A stretch of 64,000 bases of DNA from Paucimonas lemoignei (GCF_004342585.1 NZ_SLZQ01000009.1:1-64000); one strand, 5' to 3'; counted from the stretch's first letter, positions 28,332-40,850 are shown. Made by a program: numbers and translations. The notes: a model not told the origin generated them from the letters alone.

Positions 28332-29801
28332 TTACATCTCCGGCAGGGCTTCTTCGCGCCACTGCAAGCCATCGCGGCCGATGAGGGCGCTCGCGGCGGC
28401 CGGGCCCCAGGTGCCGGCGCTGTAGGGCAGCGGTTCAGTCTGTTCCTGCTCCCAGTAATTCAGGATGGGCTCGACCCATTCCCATGCCGCTTCCAGTTCG
28501 TCGCTGCGCATGAACAGCGTAAGCTGGCCGCGCAGCACATCCAGCAACAGGCGCTCGTAGGCTTCCATGCGCGGCATCTTGAATTGCTCGCGGAAGTCGA
28601 GTTCCAGTTCGACAGGTTTCAGGCGCATGCGGTCGCCGGGCGTCTTGGCCATCAGGTTCAGCTGCAGGCCTTCTTCCGGCTGCAGGCTGATGACCAGGCA
28701 GTTCGGCTGGAAGGTGGAGCTTGGCTGCGCAAAGATCGAGTGCGGCAAGGCCTTGAAACGCACCACGATTTCAGCCAATTGATCGGCCATGCGTTTGCCG
28801 GTACGCAGATAGAAGGGGACCCCCGCCCAGCGCCAGGTATCGATCTCGGCTTTCACGGCGACGAAGGTTTCGGTGCGCGAGTCGGGTGGCGCGCCTTCCT
28901 GTCGATAGCCGGGCACGGCGATGCCGCCGACGTGGCCTGCGCGATACTGGCCGCGCACGATGTTTTGCGCCAGCGTGGTCTGATTGAAGCGTTTCAGCGA
29001 GCGCAAAACCTTGAGCTTTTCATCGCGTACCGGATCGGCTTGCACGCTCAGGGGTGGTTCCATGGCGACGATGCACAGGAGCTGCAGCAAATGATTCTGC
29101 AGCATGTCGCGCAGCGCACCGGCCGTGTCGTAATACTCGATGCGGTTGCCGACTCCCAGTTCTTCAGCGATGGTGATTTGCACATCCGAGATGAATTCGC
29201 GGCGCCATAGCGGCTCGAACAGCACGTTGCCGAACCGGAGCGCGAGCAGGTTCTGCACGGTCTCCTTGCCGAGATAATGGTCGATCCGGTAGATCTGCGA
29301 TTCGTTGAAAACCTTGCCTACCTCGGCATTGATTTGCCGCGCGCTTGCCAGGTCACGCCCGAGCGGCTTTTCCAGCACCACGCGGGAACGCTCATTGGCC
29401 AGTCCGACATCGGCGAGGTTGTGGCAGATGCGTGAAAACAAGGCGGGCGGCGTCGCCATGTAAAACACCCGTACCAGTTCGGAGTCGGGGCGCATGGCTT
29501 GGATCAGCGGCTCGTAGGCTGCGGGATCGGTGGCATCGAGGGCGACGTATTGCACGCGCTCGCAGAAGGCTTGCCAGCGCTGCGGCTGTGTTTCGGCTGC
29601 CGCGACATGAGGACGCGCGTTCGTTTCGAGGACGTTAAGGAATTCCTCCCGGCTCCAGTGGTGCCGCCCGGCACAAATGATGCGCGCGCCCGGCGGCAAG
29701 TGACCGTCCCGGTCGCGGGCGAACAAGGCGGGCAGCAGCTTGCGCATGGCGAGGTCGCCGCCGCCGCCAAACAATACGATATCGAAATCAGCCAGGGCCA
29801 T
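28332..29801 (-). CDS. zwf: glucose-6-phosphate 1-dehydrogenase
   Basis: First step from glucose-6-phosphate to 6-phosphogluconate. The nucleotide-binding loop is FGGGGDLAMRKLLPAL (GGGGDLA in place of the commoner GASGDLA), the active-site motif RIDHYLGKE is intact, and VVLEKPLGRDLASA precedes it. FYLRTGKRM lies in the C-terminal domain. 489 residues. The gene starts 12 bp after the pgi stop and feeds edd/eda on the other strand. Confidence 0.95.
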   Translation of the reverse strand: MALADFDIVLFGGGGDLAMRKLLPALFARDRDGHLPPGARIICAGRHHWSREEFLNVLETNARPHVAAAETQPQRWQAFCERVQYVALDATDPAAYEPLIQAMRPDSELVRVFYMATPPALFSRICHNLADVGLANERSRVVLEKPLGRDLASARQINAEVGKVFNESQIYRIDHYLGKETVQNLLALRFGNVLFEPLWRREFISDVQITIAEELGVGNRIEYYDTAGALRDMLQNHLLQLLCIVAMEPPLSVQADPVRDEKLKVLRSLKRFNQTTLAQNIVRGQYRAGHVGGIAVPGYRQEGAPPDSRTETFVAVKAEIDTWRWAGVPFYLRTGKRMADQLAEIVVRFKALPHSIFAQPSSTFQPNCLVISLQPEEGLQLNLMAKTPGDRMRLKPVELELDFREQFKMPRMEAYERLLLDVLRGQLTLFMRSDELEAAWEWVEPILNYWEQEQTEPLPYSAGTWGPAAASALIGRDGLQWREEALPEM

Positions 29802-29813
29802 GGTGCATGTGCC

Positions 29814-31466
29814 TTATGTGGTAAGTGCCGCGCGGGCGCGGGCGATCAAGCTTTGCGTGGAACTGTCGTGCTGGTTAGATGTATTGGCGCCATTCAGTTC
29901 CGCCTGGATTTGTTTTGCCAATACCTTGCCCAGTTCAACACCCCACTGGTCGAAACTGTTGACGCCCCAGATCACGCCTTGCACAAAGGTCTTGTGTTCA
30001 TATAGCGCAATCAGGGCGCCCAGGCTTGCTGGCGATAATTCATCGAGCAAGATGGTATTACTGGGACGGTTGCCTTCAAAAATCTTATGGGGCAGCAAGG
30101 CGTCGATGGCTGCAGCCGACTTGCCTTCTTTCGCCAGTTCGCGTTTGACTTCATCCGCTGATTTTCCAAGCATTAAAGCCTCGGATTGGGCAAAGCAGTT
30201 AGCCAGCAAGGCAGCATGATGCCCGGGCAAGTCGTGACTGGGCCGCAATGCAGTAATGAAATCCACGGGCACGATGTCGGTGCCCTGATGCAGCAGCTGG
30301 AAATAAGCATGCTGGCCATTGGTGCCGACGTCGCCCCACACTATCGGGCAGGTTGGTGCCGCCACGGGCTTGCCATCGAGGCTGACATGCTTGCCATTGC
30401 TTTCCATCTCAAGTTGCTGCAGGTAAGCCGGAAAAAATTTCAGATCCTGATGGTAGGGGGCAATGGAGATCGCGGCTTCGTTGAAGTAATTGCGATTCCA
30501 GATACCGATCAAACCCAGCAGTACCGGCATGTTCCGTTCCAGTGGCGCAGTCTGGAAATGCCGGTCCAGTTCATGCGCGCCAGCCAGCAAGTGTGAAAAG
30601 CGCTCAAAGCCGATGGCTAGCATCACCGGCAAGCCGATTGCCGACCAAAGCGAATAGCGGCCGCCAACCCAATCCCAGAAGGGGAACATATTTTCCGGGT
30701 CAATGCCAAACGATTGAACCGCTTCGGCGTTGGTGGATACCGCTACAAAATGTTTCTTCAGGTCGTCGACATAGGGGTGCTGGTCGAGAAACCAGGCGCG
30801 CGCCGTTTGCGCATTCATCATGGTCTCGGCGGTCGTGAACGTTTTTGAAGCGATGATGAAAAGCGTGGTGGCGGGATTCAGAGTCGGCAACAGCGCGGCA
30901 AGATCGTGGCCGTCGACGTTGGAGACGAAGTGCGGCTTGATGCGTGGATGCACATAGGCGCGCAATGCCTGGCAAGCCATTTTCGGGCCGAGGTCGGAGC
31001 CGCCGATGCCGATGTTGACGATATCGGTGATCGGCTCTTCCTTGTAGCCCAGCCAAGCGCCGGAACGCACCCGATTGGAGAAGTCGTGCAGCCGATCCAG
31101 CACCGCATGCACCTCGGCATTGACATCTTGTCCGCCCAGTCGCAGGTTTTGTCCGCGCGGGGCTCGCAGGGCGGTATGCAAGGCGGCGCGTCCTTCGGTT
31201 TCATTGATGGTCTCGCCGGCAAACATGGCGTCGCGCCGCATTTCGACCTGGCATTCGCGTGCGAGAGCTGCCAGCAAGTCGAGGGTGTCGCGATTGATGC
31301 GGTTCTTGGAATAGTCAAGAAACAGGCCCGCCGCTTCCAGGGAAAAGGCTTGTGCGCGTGCCGGATCTTCCGCAAACAAGTCGCGCATCTTCCAGCGGCG
31401 CGCGACGGTGAGATGTTCAGTCAGTGCAGCGTGGGCCGGCGTGGCGGTGAAGTGAGTGACTGGCAT
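29814..31466 (-). CDS. pgi: glucose-6-phosphate isomerase
   Basis: Interconverts glucose-6-P and fructose-6-P. Signatures are IVNIGIGGSDLGPKMA, FVSNVDGHDLA, the active-site block FWDWVGGRYSLWSAIGLP, and GVWGVNSFDQWGVELGK (here VIWGVNSFDQWGVELGK). 550 residues. It heads the minus-strand operon and faces edd across a 264-bp region with two operator-like dyads. Confidence 0.95.
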   Translation of the reverse strand: MPVTHFTATPAHAALTEHLTVARRWKMRDLFAEDPARAQAFSLEAAGLFLDYSKNRINRDTLDLLAALARECQVEMRRDAMFAGETINETEGRAALHTALRAPRGQNLRLGGQDVNAEVHAVLDRLHDFSNRVRSGAWLGYKEEPITDIVNIGIGGSDLGPKMACQALRAYVHPRIKPHFVSNVDGHDLAALLPTLNPATTLFIIASKTFTTAETMMNAQTARAWFLDQHPYVDDLKKHFVAVSTNAEAVQSFGIDPENMFPFWDWVGGRYSLWSAIGLPVMLAIGFERFSHLLAGAHELDRHFQTAPLERNMPVLLGLIGIWNRNYFNEAAISIAPYHQDLKFFPAYLQQLEMESNGKHVSLDGKPVAAPTCPIVWGDVGTNGQHAYFQLLHQGTDIVPVDFITALRPSHDLPGHHAALLANCFAQSEALMLGKSADEVKRELAKEGKSAAAIDALLPHKIFEGNRPSNTILLDELSPASLGALIALYEHKTFVQGVIWGVNSFDQWGVELGKVLAKQIQAELNGANTSNQHDSSTQSLIARARAALTT

Positions 31467-31491
31467 TTTTTGTCAAAAGATAATTAAGAAG

Positions 31492-31521
31492 ACTATACAA
31501 TAGTTTTTAGTAAATTTACTA
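31492..31521 (-). promoter_or_regulatory. candidate pgi promoter element with palindromic operator
   Basis: TAGTAAATTTACTA (31508-31521) is a perfect 14-bp palindrome 42 bp before the pgi start. On the minus strand a -10-like TATAGT lies at 31497-31492, so a protein on the palindrome would cover the -35 area. The core TAGTAAA-n-TTT is shared with the site in front of edd. Confidence 0.55.
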
Positions 31522-31687
31522 CTGATTGATAGTGTAGAGTTTTTAAGGGATGAAGAAATCCTGCGCGGCAGGTTTTCGTATTTACCTGTGAGGTAGAGCA
31601 AGAGTTGCTATATTGCTTCATGATTGTTTCAGGAAATTGATGCCTCTCCTGAAGAAAGCTTGGCCTTCGCCTGGCGGCGTTCGTATG

Positions 31688-31702
31688 TGTAGTAAAATTT
31701 CA
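31688..31702 (+). promoter_or_regulatory. candidate HexR operator before edd
   Basis: TGTAGTAAAATTTCA agrees with the HexR consensus known from gammaproteobacteria (TGTARTWWWAYTACA) at 14 of 15 positions. It covers a -10-like TAAAAT (31693-31698) and lies 28 bp before the edd start codon. Confidence 0.6.
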
Positions 31703-31730
31703 AAACGGTTTAACGAGAGATAGGCTAGCC

Positions 31731-33665
<1,935 letters not shown>

Positions 33666-33667
33666 TC

Positions 33668-34297
33668 ATGAAAATCCTAGACATCATGCATGTTTCGCCG
33701 GTGATCCCGGTGATTGCCATCGACCAACTGGATCATGCCGTGCCGCTGGCGAAAGCGCTGGTGGAAGGCGGGATCCGCGTGCTCGAAGTGACGCTGCGCA
33801 CCGTGCATGGCCTGGCGGCGATCCGGGCGATTGCCGAGCAGGTGCCGGACGCCATCGTCGGCGTCGGCACGCTGACGCGCCCGGAGGAATTTGCGCTGGC
33901 GCTCGATGCCGGCGCGGAGTTTGGCGTCTCTCCCGGACTCACGCCATTAATGGCCGAGGCTGCCAGGACGACCGGCTTGCCGCTCCTGCCGGGCGTGATG
34001 ACGCCGAGCGAAGTCCTGGTCGCGCGCGAGCATGGCTTTGAGCAGGTAAAGCTTTTCCCGGCGATGCAGGCTGGCGGACTCGGCATGCTCAAGGCAATGG
34101 CCGGACCGCTGCCCGACATCACGTTCTGCCCGACCGGCGGCATCACGCAAGAGACCGCTCCGCAATTCCTCGCACTGAACAACGTGGCCTGCGTTGGCGG
34201 TTCCTGGCTCACGCCCAGAGATGCTATCCATGCCGGCGACTGGGCGGCCATTACCAGATTGGCGCAGGCTGCCAGCGCCTTGCGCCGCGCATCTTAA
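33668..34297 (+). CDS. eda: 2-dehydro-3-deoxyphosphogluconate aldolase
   Basis: Class I aldolase splitting KDPG into pyruvate and glyceraldehyde-3-P. VEGGIRVLEVTLRT has the catalytic Glu, VGVGTLTRPEE the binding loop, and EQVKLFPAMQAGG the Schiff-base Lys; FCPTGGIT is the phosphate site. 209 residues. Co-transcribed with edd. Confidence 0.95.
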   Translation: MKILDIMHVSPVIPVIAIDQLDHAVPLAKALVEGGIRVLEVTLRTVHGLAAIRAIAEQVPDAIVGVGTLTRPEEFALALDAGAEFGVSPGLTPLMAEAARTTGLPLLPGVMTPSEVLVAREHGFEQVKLFPAMQAGGLGMLKAMAGPLPDITFCPTGGITQETAPQFLALNNVACVGGSWLTPRDAIHAGDWAAITRLAQAASALRRAS

Positions 34298-34391
34298 GGC
34301 CCGCCTTGTTTATGCAATGGACTCTGTCCGAGGTGACTCTGCAAGCTGCCGACTGGGCTAAAATAACGCCTTCCTCAATTTGCGAGCAATC

Positions 34392-35063
34392 ATGACTCAG
34401 GACGAACTCAAGCAGGCGGTAGCCCGTGCCGCCATCGAATACGTGGTTGAAGGCGAAATCATCGGTGTCGGCACCGGTTCGACCGCCAATTACTTCATCG
34501 ACGAACTGGGCAAGATCAAGGACAGGATCAAGGGCGCGGTGGCCTCATCCGAAGCGACGGCTGAGCGTCTGAAATCGCATGGCATCCAGGTATTCGACTT
34601 GAATGATGTCACGTCGATGCCGGTGTATATCGACGGCGCTGACGAAATCACTGCAAGCGGCGCGATGATCAAGGGTGGCGGTGCGGCGCTGACGCGTGAA
34701 AAGATCGTCGCCTCGGTGGCGGACAAATTCGTTTGCATCGCCGACGGCTCCAAGCTGGTCGACAAGCTCGGTAAATTCCCCTTGCCGGTCGAAGTGATCC
34801 CGATGGCGCAAGCCGCTGTTGCTCGCCAACTGACGAAGCTGGGCGGCGAGCCGCGTCTGCGCATGAAGGATGGCCAGCCGCTGGTGACCGACAATGGCTG
34901 CTATATCCTCGATTTGCACGGCTTGCAAATCGCCGATCCGGTTGCACTGGAAGAGCAAATCAACAATATCGTCGGCGTGGTGACCGTGGGTCTGTTCGCA
35001 CGGCGCGGCGCCAATGTCGGTTTGCTGGGCATGGCAGAAGGCGTGAAGAAATTCACTTACTGA
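34392..35063 (+). CDS. rpiA: ribose-5-phosphate isomerase A
   Basis: Interconverts ribose-5-P and ribulose-5-[19 protein letters not shown] is nearly the E. coli start; [22 protein letters not shown] with the catalytic acids, [15 protein letters not shown], and [13 protein letters not shown] follow. The ATG at 34392 is chosen over a TTG 12 bases earlier. 223 residues. Confidence 0.95.
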   Translation: MTQDELKQAVARAAIEYVVEGEIIGVGTGSTANYFIDELGKIKDRIKGAVASSEATAERLKSHGIQVFDLNDVTSMPVYIDGADEITASGAMIKGGGAALTREKIVASVADKFVCIADGSKLVDKLGKFPLPVEVIPMAQAAVARQLTKLGGEPRLRMKDGQPLVTDNGCYILDLHGLQIADPVALEEQINNIVGVVTVGLFARRGANVGLLGMAEGVKKFTY

Positions 35064-35077
35064 GTGTCGCCCCAATG

Positions 35078-35110
35078 AAAAAAGCCCGCTAATCGGTTGC
35101 GGGCTTTTTT
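35078..35110. terminator. bidirectional intrinsic terminator
   Basis: AAAAAAGCCCGC (35078-35089), 9-nt loop, GCGGGCTTTTTT (35099-35110), between rpiA and the convergent yggX. Confidence 0.92.
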
Positions 35111-35128
35111 GTTTTTAATCTTTCAAGC

Positions 35129-35401
35129 TTATTCGCTCGGCGGCACATAACCCTGTGCCGCATCGGCGCCTTCACCGAAGAAGTGCCGTTCCATCTGCGT
35201 CGCCAGGTACTTGCGCGCGCGCGCATCGGCCAGGTTCAGGCGGTTCTCGTTGACCAACATGGTCTGGTGCTTGAGCCAGCCGGCCCAAGCTTCCTTCGAG
35301 ACGTTTTCATAGATGCGCTTGCCCAGTTCGCCCGGGTACGGCGGGAAGTCCAGCCCTTCGGCTTCCTTGTTGAGCTTGATGCAGTGAACAGTGCGTGCCA
35401 T
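35129..35401 (-). CDS. yggX: YggX, Fe(2+)-trafficking/oxidative damage protection protein
   Basis: Small cytosolic protein that protects Fe-S clusters. [24 protein letters not shown] holds the single conserved Cys, and [18 protein letters not shown] is invariant in the family. 90 residues. It starts 9 bp after the argA stop on the same strand. Confidence 0.93.
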   Translation of the reverse strand: MARTVHCIKLNKEAEGLDFPPYPGELGKRIYENVSKEAWAGWLKHQTMLVNENRLNLADARARKYLATQMERHFFGEGADAAQGYVPPSE

Positions 35402-35410
35402 GTTTTTTCC

Positions 35411-36721
35411 TTAAAGGTTCTTGATGAATACGAGCGACTTGCGCTGCCAGTTGTACATGAGTTGACGGTTCTTCGGCAAATCATCCACCGAGGCGGCGCG
35501 GAAGCCGCGCTTGAGGAACCAGTGCGCAGTGCGTGTGGTCAATACAAACAGTTTCTTGATGCCGGCAGCGCGGGCACGATCTTCCATGTGTTTCAACAGC
35601 CTTTCACCATCTCCCTGGCCTTGCACGTCCGGGTTGACGATGAGGCATGCCATCTCGGCCATTTTCTCGGCCGGAAAAGGGTAGAGCGCCGCACAACCGA
35701 AGATCACGTTATCGTGTTCGATCACCGAGAAATACTCGATTTCCCGTTCGATCAGTTCGCGGCCACGCTTGACCAGCGTGCCATCGGCTTCCAGCGGTTC
35801 GATCAGCTGGAGGATGCCGCCGACGTCCTCGATCGTTGCCTGGCGCAGGCTTTCCACGTTTTCATTGGAAACCATGGTGCCGATGCCATCGTGCGTGAAG
35901 AGTTCCAGCAGAGCCGAACCATCGGTGGCGAACGGGACGATATGCGCACGCGGCACGCCTTTGCGGCAAGCCTTCATGGCATGTTCGAGGTAAAACGCCG
36001 AATCCAGCGGCAGGCAGTTGGAGGCGAGTACCGCTGCCGCCTGGTGTGTGGACAGTTCGCGCATTTCGACGCCGGCCGCATCGACCAGCATTGGCGTTTC
36101 GGTAATGAAGATCAACTTGTCCGCGCGCAGGGCGGAAGCGGCGGCGACTGCCACGTCTTCCATCGTCAGGTTGAAGATTTCCCCTGTAGGCGAAAAGCCA
36201 AGCGGCGACAGCAGCACCAGGCCGCCATTGTCGAGAATCGGGTTGATGGTTTCGTAAGCGATCTTGCGGGTCAGGCCGGTCCATTCGAAATCGATGCCGT
36301 CGATTACGCCGAGCGGCTTGGCCACCACGAAATTGCCGGAAATGATACGGATCGCGGCGTGGGCCATCGGCGTGTTTGGCAAGCCCTGGCTGAAGGCAGC
36401 TTCGATATCCAGACGCAGTTCGCCGGCGGCTTCCTTGGCGCATTCGAGCGCCGCCACGTCGGTGATGCGCAAGCCATTGTGGAAGCGCGCTTCCACGTGG
36501 CGCAGGGCAAGCTGCTCTTCGACCTGTGGCCGCGAGCCATGCACGATCACGACCTTGATGCCGAGGGCGTGCAAAAGTGACAAGTCATGTGCCAGCACCG
36601 GCAGCGCGCCAGACATGACAAGTTCGCCCGGAAAGGCAACCACGAAGGTCTTGCCCCGGAAGGCGTGGATATACGGCGCGACCGAGCGCAGCCAGGCTAC
36701 GAATTGAATCGGGTTTTCCAT
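35411..36721 (-). CDS. argA: N-acetylglutamate synthase
   Basis: First step of arginine synthesis: acetyl-CoA plus glutamate. The N-terminal amino-acid-kinase domain (1-285) has VAFPGELVMSG, VIVHGSRPQVEEQL, and SPLGFSPTGEIFNLT; the C-terminal GNAT domain (about 290-436) has VNPDVQGQGDGERLLKHMED for acetyl-CoA. 436 residues, like E. coli ArgA (443). It starts 23 bp from the divergent hrpA start and shares a -10 element with it. Confidence 0.93.
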   Translation of the reverse strand: MENPIQFVAWLRSVAPYIHAFRGKTFVVAFPGELVMSGALPVLAHDLSLLHALGIKVVIVHGSRPQVEEQLALRHVEARFHNGLRITDVAALECAKEAAGELRLDIEAAFSQGLPNTPMAHAAIRIISGNFVVAKPLGVIDGIDFEWTGLTRKIAYETINPILDNGGLVLLSPLGFSPTGEIFNLTMEDVAVAAASALRADKLIFITETPMLVDAAGVEMRELSTHQAAAVLASNCLPLDSAFYLEHAMKACRKGVPRAHIVPFATDGSALLELFTHDGIGTMVSNENVESLRQATIEDVGGILQLIEPLEADGTLVKRGRELIEREIEYFSVIEHDNVIFGCAALYPFPAEKMAEMACLIVNPDVQGQGDGERLLKHMEDRARAAGIKKLFVLTTRTAHWFLKRGFRAASVDDLPKNRQLMYNWQRKSLVFIKNL

Positions 36722-36759
36722 GGGCGCATTATAATTCGCTAGACATGTCTTTATCTGAA
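36704..36759. promoter_or_regulatory. divergent promoter with shared palindromic -10 (argA/hrpA)
   Basis: ATTATAAT at 36728-36735 is a palindrome that gives a perfect TATAAT on both strands: 36730-36735 (+) and 36733-36728 (-). The predicted start sites fall at about 36742 (+) and 36721 (-), i.e. at or within 3 bases of the two start codons. The best -35 matches are TTGAAT (36704-36709, +) and TTCAGA (36759-36754, -), each with a long 20-bp spacer and inside the opposite gene. Confidence 0.5.
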
Positions 36760-39700
36760 CTTCCTAAAAATATCACAGCAGCGCCGACCAGGTCGGCCAA
36801 GCCAGGCCGCACACCGCCTCCTGCGCCAGTGCGCAATCCTTTGCCGCCGATCGTCTTCCCGGAGGAATTGCCGGTTTCCGGCCGCCGTGAAGAGATTGCC
36901 GCTGCCTTGCGCGCGAACCAGGTCGTCATTGTTTCCGGCGAGACCGGTTCCGGCAAAACCACTCAATTGCCCAAGATTTGCCTGGAGATCGGGCGCGGCC
37001 AGGCCGGCCTGATCGGCCACACGCAGCCGCGCCGCATTGCCGCATCCAGCACGGCCAAGCGCATCGCCCAGGAACTCGGTTCGCCGCTGGGCGAACATGT
37101 CGGCTTCAAGGTGCGTTTCACCGATACGCTATCGAAGGGCGCATCGGTCAAGCTGATGACCGACGGTATCCTGCTGGCCGAAACCCAGACCGATCCGCTG
37201 CTCAAGCAGTACGACACGATCATTATCGACGAGGCGCATGAACGCAGCCTCAACATCGACTTCCTGCTGGGTTACCTGAAGCAGTTGCTGCCCAAGCGCC
37301 CGGACCTGAAAATCATAATCACGTCGGCCACCATCGACGCCGAGCGATTCGCCAGGCATTTTGCGCGCGGCGACAAGCCAGCGCCGGTAATCGAAGTGTC
37401 AGGTCGACTCTACCCGGTAGAGATCCGTTATCGCCCAGTCGAGCCGGCTGACCGGACGGCGGCGGCAAAACCGGGTGCCGTGCCTACCGCTGCGCAAAAG
37501 GGGCGGGAGCAGCGCGACCTCATGGATGCGGTTGCCGATGCCGTGGACGAGTTATGCCGTATCGGCCCGGGTGATGTCTTGGTGTTTTTGCCGGGCGAGC
37601 GCGAGATCCGCGATGTCGCCGAGACGCTGCGCAAGCACCATCCGCCGCATGTCGAAATCCTGCCGCTGTTTGCACGCCTGTCTGCACAGGAGCAGGAGCG
37701 CGTATTCAAGGCATCGAATGCCCGCCGCATCGTCCTGGCGACCAACGTGGCGGAGACTTCGCTGACCGTGCCGGGCATTCGCTACGTCGTCGATGCGGGC
37801 ACCGCGCGCGTCAAACGCTACAGCTACCGCAACAAGGTCGAGCAATTGCAGATCGAGCCGGTGGCGCAGTCTGCTGCCAACCAGCGCGCCGGCCGTTGCG
37901 GCCGCGTGGCGGCCGGCGTGTGCATCCGCCTGTACGAAGAGCAGGACTTCCTGCAGCGCCCCAAATTCACCGATCCGGAAATCCTGCGTTCTTCGCTGGC
38001 GTCGGTCATCTTGCGCATGAAATCGTTGCGCCTGGCCGATGTCGAGACTTTCCCTTTCATCGAGCCGCCATTGGGCCGCGCGATTGCCGACGGCTACCAG
38101 TTGTTGCAAGAATTGGGAGCTGTCGATGACAACAACCAGCTGACCGCTATCGGTAAACAACTGGCCAAGCTGCCGCTGGATCCGCGTATCGGCCGCATGA
38201 TCCTGGCCGCGCGCGACAACGCCTGCCTGTCGGAGGTATTGATCATCGCCGCCGCGTTGTCGGTGCAGGATCCGCGCGAACGCCCTCTGGAAGCGCAGCA
38301 GGCGGCTGACCAGGCGCACAAGAAGTTTGCCGATGAAAAATCGGAATTTCTCTCGTATGTGAAGCTGTGGAAGTGGTTCGAGGAAGCCATCGAGCACAAG
38401 AAAACCAACCGCCAGCTTGCCGATAATTGCCGCGCCAATTTCCTCTCGCAGCTTCGCTTGCGCGAATGGCGCGATGTGCATTCCCAGTTGCTGACCTTGG
38501 TGCGCGAGCAGGGCTGGCGCTTGAACGAGCTGCCGGCCACGTATCAGCAATTGCATGTGGCATTGATGACCGGCTTGCTGGGCAATATCGGTTTCAAGGC
38601 CGAGGATGAGCCGCATTACCTGGGCGCGCGCGGCATCAAGTTCCATGTGTGGCCCGGTTCGCATCTGGCGAAAAAGGCGGGCAAGTGGGTGATGGCAGCC
38701 GAACTTGTCGAAACCAATCGCCTGTATGCGCGTTCCATCGCCAATATCCAACCGGAATGGCTGGAGCGCATCGGCGGGCATTTGCTGAAGAAATCCTGGG
38801 GCGATCCACGCTGGGAAAAGCGTGCCGCTCAGGTTTCCGCCTACGAGCGCGCGACGCTGTATGGCCTGGTCGTGTACAGCCAGCGCCGCATCAATTACGG
38901 CGCGATCAACCCGAAAGAAGCACGCGAGATTTTCATTCGCGGGGCGCTGGTGGGCGGCGATTACGACACGAAGGCGCCATTCTTCACGCACAACCAGCGC
39001 CTGGTGCGCGAAATCGAAAACCTGGAACACAAGTCGCGCCGCCAGGATGTCCTGGTGGATGAAGAGCTGATCTTCGCCTTTTACGACAGGCTCATCCCGG
39101 AAGAAATCTGCAACGGCGCGGCGTTCGAAAAATGGCTCAAGGATGCGGCGGCGGAAAACCCCAAGCTGTTGCACCTGAACCGCGACGACCTGATGCGGCA
39201 CGAGGCGGCTGGCATCACCACCGACGTCTTCCCGAAGGTCATGAGCGTAGCCGGCGTCGACATGGCGCTGACCTATCATTTCGAGCCGGGTTCGCCGCGC
39301 GATGGCGTGACGCTCACCGTTCCTCTGTATGCGCTGAACCAGGTATCTGCTGCGCGTTGCGAATGGCTCGTGCCCGGCATGCTGAAGGAAAAGGTCCATT
39401 TGCTCCTGAAATCGCTGCCGCAAAAACTGCGTCGGCATTGCGTGCCGCTGCCGGACTATGCTGCCGGCTTCGTCGAGCGCACCGATGCGGCTCATGGTTT
39501 CGGCAAGGGGCCATTGCTCGAGACCCTGATCGCCGATGTCCGCGAACAGACAGGCATCGCCGTCAAGCAGGCCGACTTCAAGCTGGAAACTTTGCCGGCG
39601 CATCACTTCATGAATTTCAAGGTGGTCGACGAGCATGGCCGCCAGCTGGACATGGGGCGCAATCTCGCGGCGCTGCAGGGCGAGTTCGGCAGCCAGGCGA

Positions 39701-40719
39701 GAGAAAGCTTTCAGCGCCTGGCTGAAACCGCTGTCGTGGCGCCGCTGGCAAGTACGACCGGTGCCGCTGTCTCTGACAGGAATGGCATAGACAGCGAAGC
39801 GAAACCGGCCACGTCGGCTGGTAACAAGTCAGGGAGTGCAGGTCAAACCAGTCAGGTGGCTGCGGCAGATCAGCAGAACCTCACCACCTGGTCTTTCGGT
39901 GAATTGCCGGAACTGCTGGAAATCCAGCGCGGCAAGCAAACCCTGATCGGCTTTCCAGCGCTGGTCGATAAGGGCAGTCATTGCGACATCGAAGTCTTTG
40001 ACGATCCCGATGAGGCGGCGCGCATCCACCATGCCGGCTTGCGGCGGCTGATGGCGTTGCAACTGAAGGAGCAGCTCAAATACCTGGAAAAGAATGTCCC
40101 GGGCTTGCAGCAGATGGGCATGCAATTCATGAGCCTGGGTACGCAGGAGGAACTGCGTGACCAGATCATCCAGGCCGGGCTTGAACGCGCCTGCCTGCAG
40201 CAACCGTTGCCGAAGAATGCCGCCGAATTCAACCAGCGCAAGGATGAAGGAAAAGGCCGCCTCGGCTTGCTGGTCAATGAAATCGCGCGCCTGGCGGGGC
40301 AAATCCTCGCGGAATATTACGCGCTGCCGAAAAAGCTCCAGGGCGCCAAAGGCCATCCTCAGGCAGTCGCAGATATCCAGTCGCAATTGCAAGGCTTGAT
40401 GACCAAGCGATTCATCGCCGATAACGATTACACGCAGCTCAGCCATTTTCCGCGCTACCTGAAAGCCATCAGCGTACGGCTGGAAAAGCTGCGCGCCGAT
40501 CCTGCGCGTGACACCCGCTTGATGGCGGAATGGCAGCAGGTCGCGCAGCCTTGGCAACGCGCGCTGAAAGGGCAGGGCGCACGGTCCGATCCCAGGATGG
40601 TGGAATTCCGTTGGCTGCTCGAAGAGTTGCGCGTTTCGCTATTTGCCCAGGAGTTGCGGACGCCGATGCCGGTTTCGCCCAAGCGGCTGCAAAAAGTTTG
40701 GGAATCGATGCAACGCTAG
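36745..40719 (+). CDS. hrpA: DEAH-box RNA helicase HrpA
   Basis: ATP-dependent 3'-5' RNA helicase. Walker [11 protein letters not shown] is at 65-74, DEAH at about 162, SAT ([15 protein letters not shown]) follows, and motif [15 protein letters not shown] is intact. Helicase-associated and OB-like domains lie at about 480-620, and the long HrpA C-terminal region fills the rest. 1324 residues, near E. coli HrpA (1300). A low-complexity insert at about 1005-1040 (Ser/Thr/Ala/Gly-rich) interrupts the C-terminal part. No Shine-Dalgarno sequence can fit in the 23-bp gap before the ATG other than weak ones. Confidence 0.93.
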   Translation: MSLSELPKNITAAPTRSAKPGRTPPPAPVRNPLPPIVFPEELPVSGRREEIAAALRANQVVIVSGETGSGKTTQLPKICLEIGRGQAGLIGHTQPRRIAASSTAKRIAQELGSPLGEHVGFKVRFTDTLSKGASVKLMTDGILLAETQTDPLLKQYDTIIIDEAHERSLNIDFLLGYLKQLLPKRPDLKIIITSATIDAERFARHFARGDKPAPVIEVSGRLYPVEIRYRPVEPADRTAAAKPGAVPTAAQKGREQRDLMDAVADAVDELCRIGPGDVLVFLPGEREIRDVAETLRKHHPPHVEILPLFARLSAQEQERVFKASNARRIVLATNVAETSLTVPGIRYVVDAGTARVKRYSYRNKVEQLQIEPVAQSAANQRAGRCGRVAAGVCIRLYEEQDFLQRPKFTDPEILRSSLASVILRMKSLRLADVETFPFIEPPLGRAIADGYQLLQELGAVDDNNQLTAIGKQLAKLPLDPRIGRMILAARDNACLSEVLIIAAALSVQDPRERPLEAQQAADQAHKKFADEKSEFLSYVKLWKWFEEAIEHKKTNRQLADNCRANFLSQLRLREWRDVHSQLLTLVREQGWRLNELPATYQQLHVALMTGLLGNIGFKAEDEPHYLGARGIKFHVWPGSHLAKKAGKWVMAAELVETNRLYARSIANIQPEWLERIGGHLLKKSWGDPRWEKRAAQVSAYERATLYGLVVYSQRRINYGAINPKEAREIFIRGALVGGDYDTKAPFFTHNQRLVREIENLEHKSRRQDVLVDEELIFAFYDRLIPEEICNGAAFEKWLKDAAAENPKLLHLNRDDLMRHEAAGITTDVFPKVMSVAGVDMALTYHFEPGSPRDGVTLTVPLYALNQVSAARCEWLVPGMLKEKVHLLLKSLPQKLRRHCVPLPDYAAGFVERTDAAHGFGKGPLLETLIADVREQTGIAVKQADFKLETLPAHHFMNFKVVDEHGRQLDMGRNLAALQGEFGSQARESFQRLAETAVVAPLASTTGAAVSDRNGIDSEAKPATSAGNKSGSAGQTSQVAAADQQNLTTWSFGELPELLEIQRGKQTLIGFPALVDKGSHCDIEVFDDPDEAARIHHAGLRRLMALQLKEQLKYLEKNVPGLQQMGMQFMSLGTQEELRDQIIQAGLERACLQQPLPKNAAEFNQRKDEGKGRLGLLVNEIARLAGQILAEYYALPKKLQGAKGHPQAVADIQSQLQGLMTKRFIADNDYTQLSHFPRYLKAISVRLEKLRADPARDTRLMAEWQQVAQPWQRALKGQGARSDPRMVEFRWLLEELRVSLFAQELRTPMPVSPKRLQKVWESMQR

Positions 40720-40732
40720 CCTGGGATTGCCT

Positions 40733-40746
40733 TTGGAAATTTCCAA
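40733..40746. promoter_or_regulatory. 14-bp palindrome before dcd
   Basis: TTGGAAATTTCCAA is a perfect palindrome 14 bp after the hrpA stop and about 105 bp before dcd. A -10-like TAAAAT follows about 25 bp further on. It could be an operator; there is no other support. Confidence 0.4.
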
Positions 40747-40850
40747 TTTTAAAGAAACCATGCGGTTTTCACGTAAAATCGCGCTACTACGCCGGCTGCC
40801 GGCTGCGTCATTGCTGGCGCAGGGCAGTGGCAACTTCACGAAGAGACAAC

